34,186 nt of DNA from Bacteroidales bacterium. GTDB lineage: Bacteria > Bacteroidota > Bacteroidia > Bacteroidales > UBA12077. Made by a program: the position numbers and the translations under genes. Every line of letters starts with the position of its first letter. The stretch's first letter is position 1. Of this stretch, positions 34,117 through 34,186 are shown in pieces. The stretch covers positions 1 to 34,186 of the forward strand of contig JAUWQL010000024.1 in the NCBI GenBank assembly GCA_030611105.1, written 5' to 3'. The notes under the pieces are model-generated. The model searched no databases and was not told the DNA's origin. It was given only the letters and a program-made list of their open reading frames with translations.

Positions 34117-34186
34117 TTCAACAATAATTTGCATTAAATAATCTAATAAATATATTTGTTTTATCAAGTTAAACAGAAGTAGGCTC

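Noticed and set aside
1-34186. CRISPR array, tRNA or rRNA genes, transposases, phage genes
   Set aside because: I looked in all intergenic regions and saw no regularly spaced repeats, cloverleaf-like segments or mobile-element proteins. Only simple inverted repeats are present.

Overview
The window comes from an AT-rich (roughly one-third G+C by eye) member of the phylum Bacteroidota, most like the marine or anaerobic Bacteroidales/Marinilabiliales. The evidence is two secreted proteases with type IX secretion (T9SS) C-terminal sorting domains, a beta-propeller/Y_Y_Y sensor kinase beside a LytTR regulator, Bacteroidota-type promoter boxes (TAnnTTTG), few Shine-Dalgarno sites, and several kinds of intergenic palindromic repeat. 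It reads as chromosomal. I see no phage, plasmid, transposase, CRISPR, rRNA or tRNA genes, and no gene-free stretch above 300 bases.

Layout. 1-4.7 kb: a MurG-like glycosyltransferase converges on an asnS-rpoN-PAP2 membrane protein operon. 4.9-9.1 kb: an unrecognised 260-aa protein, a DUF2007-universal stress fusion protein convergent with ispD, then a metallophosphoesterase coupled to a probable small outer-membrane protein. 9.3-14.2 kb: acyl-CoA synthetase (minus strand) diverges from cysH (sulfonucleotide reductase). A TPR histidine kinase follows, and just after it lies a short in-frame relic of a second cysH copy. 14.2-18.8 kb (minus strand): a coiled-coil membrane protein, a periplasmic adaptor plus TolC-like pair without an RND pump beside it, and lgt. 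19-26.2 kb (plus): an Ig-like lipoprotein, an MTH1187/YkoF-type thiamine-binding protein, a gingipain-like C25 protease with CUB and T9SS domains, a rhomboid protease and a small secreted protein. 26.3-30.8 kb (minus): a LytTR response regulator and propeller histidine kinase overlapping by one base, then a 5'-truncated creD relic. 31-33.9 kb (plus): a papain-family T9SS protease whose propeptide carries a DUF333-like module, ending in a strong terminator.

How it fits together: much of the window serves the envelope. Lgt lipidates the predicted lipoproteins, the two proteases are T9SS cargo, and two sensor kinases with periplasmic sensing parts could monitor nutrients or envelope state. The LytTR/propeller pair diverges from the papain-like gene, so direct control is plausible but not shown.

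I found no complete novel defence or mobile system. The most interesting points are two gene relics (cysH and creD), each lying directly against the 3' end of a histidine kinase gene, the DUF333-papain-GEVED-T9SS architecture, a pump-less efflux pair behind a large dyad, a perfect 20-bp palindrome before the phosphoesterase, and a variety of non-coding repeat elements.
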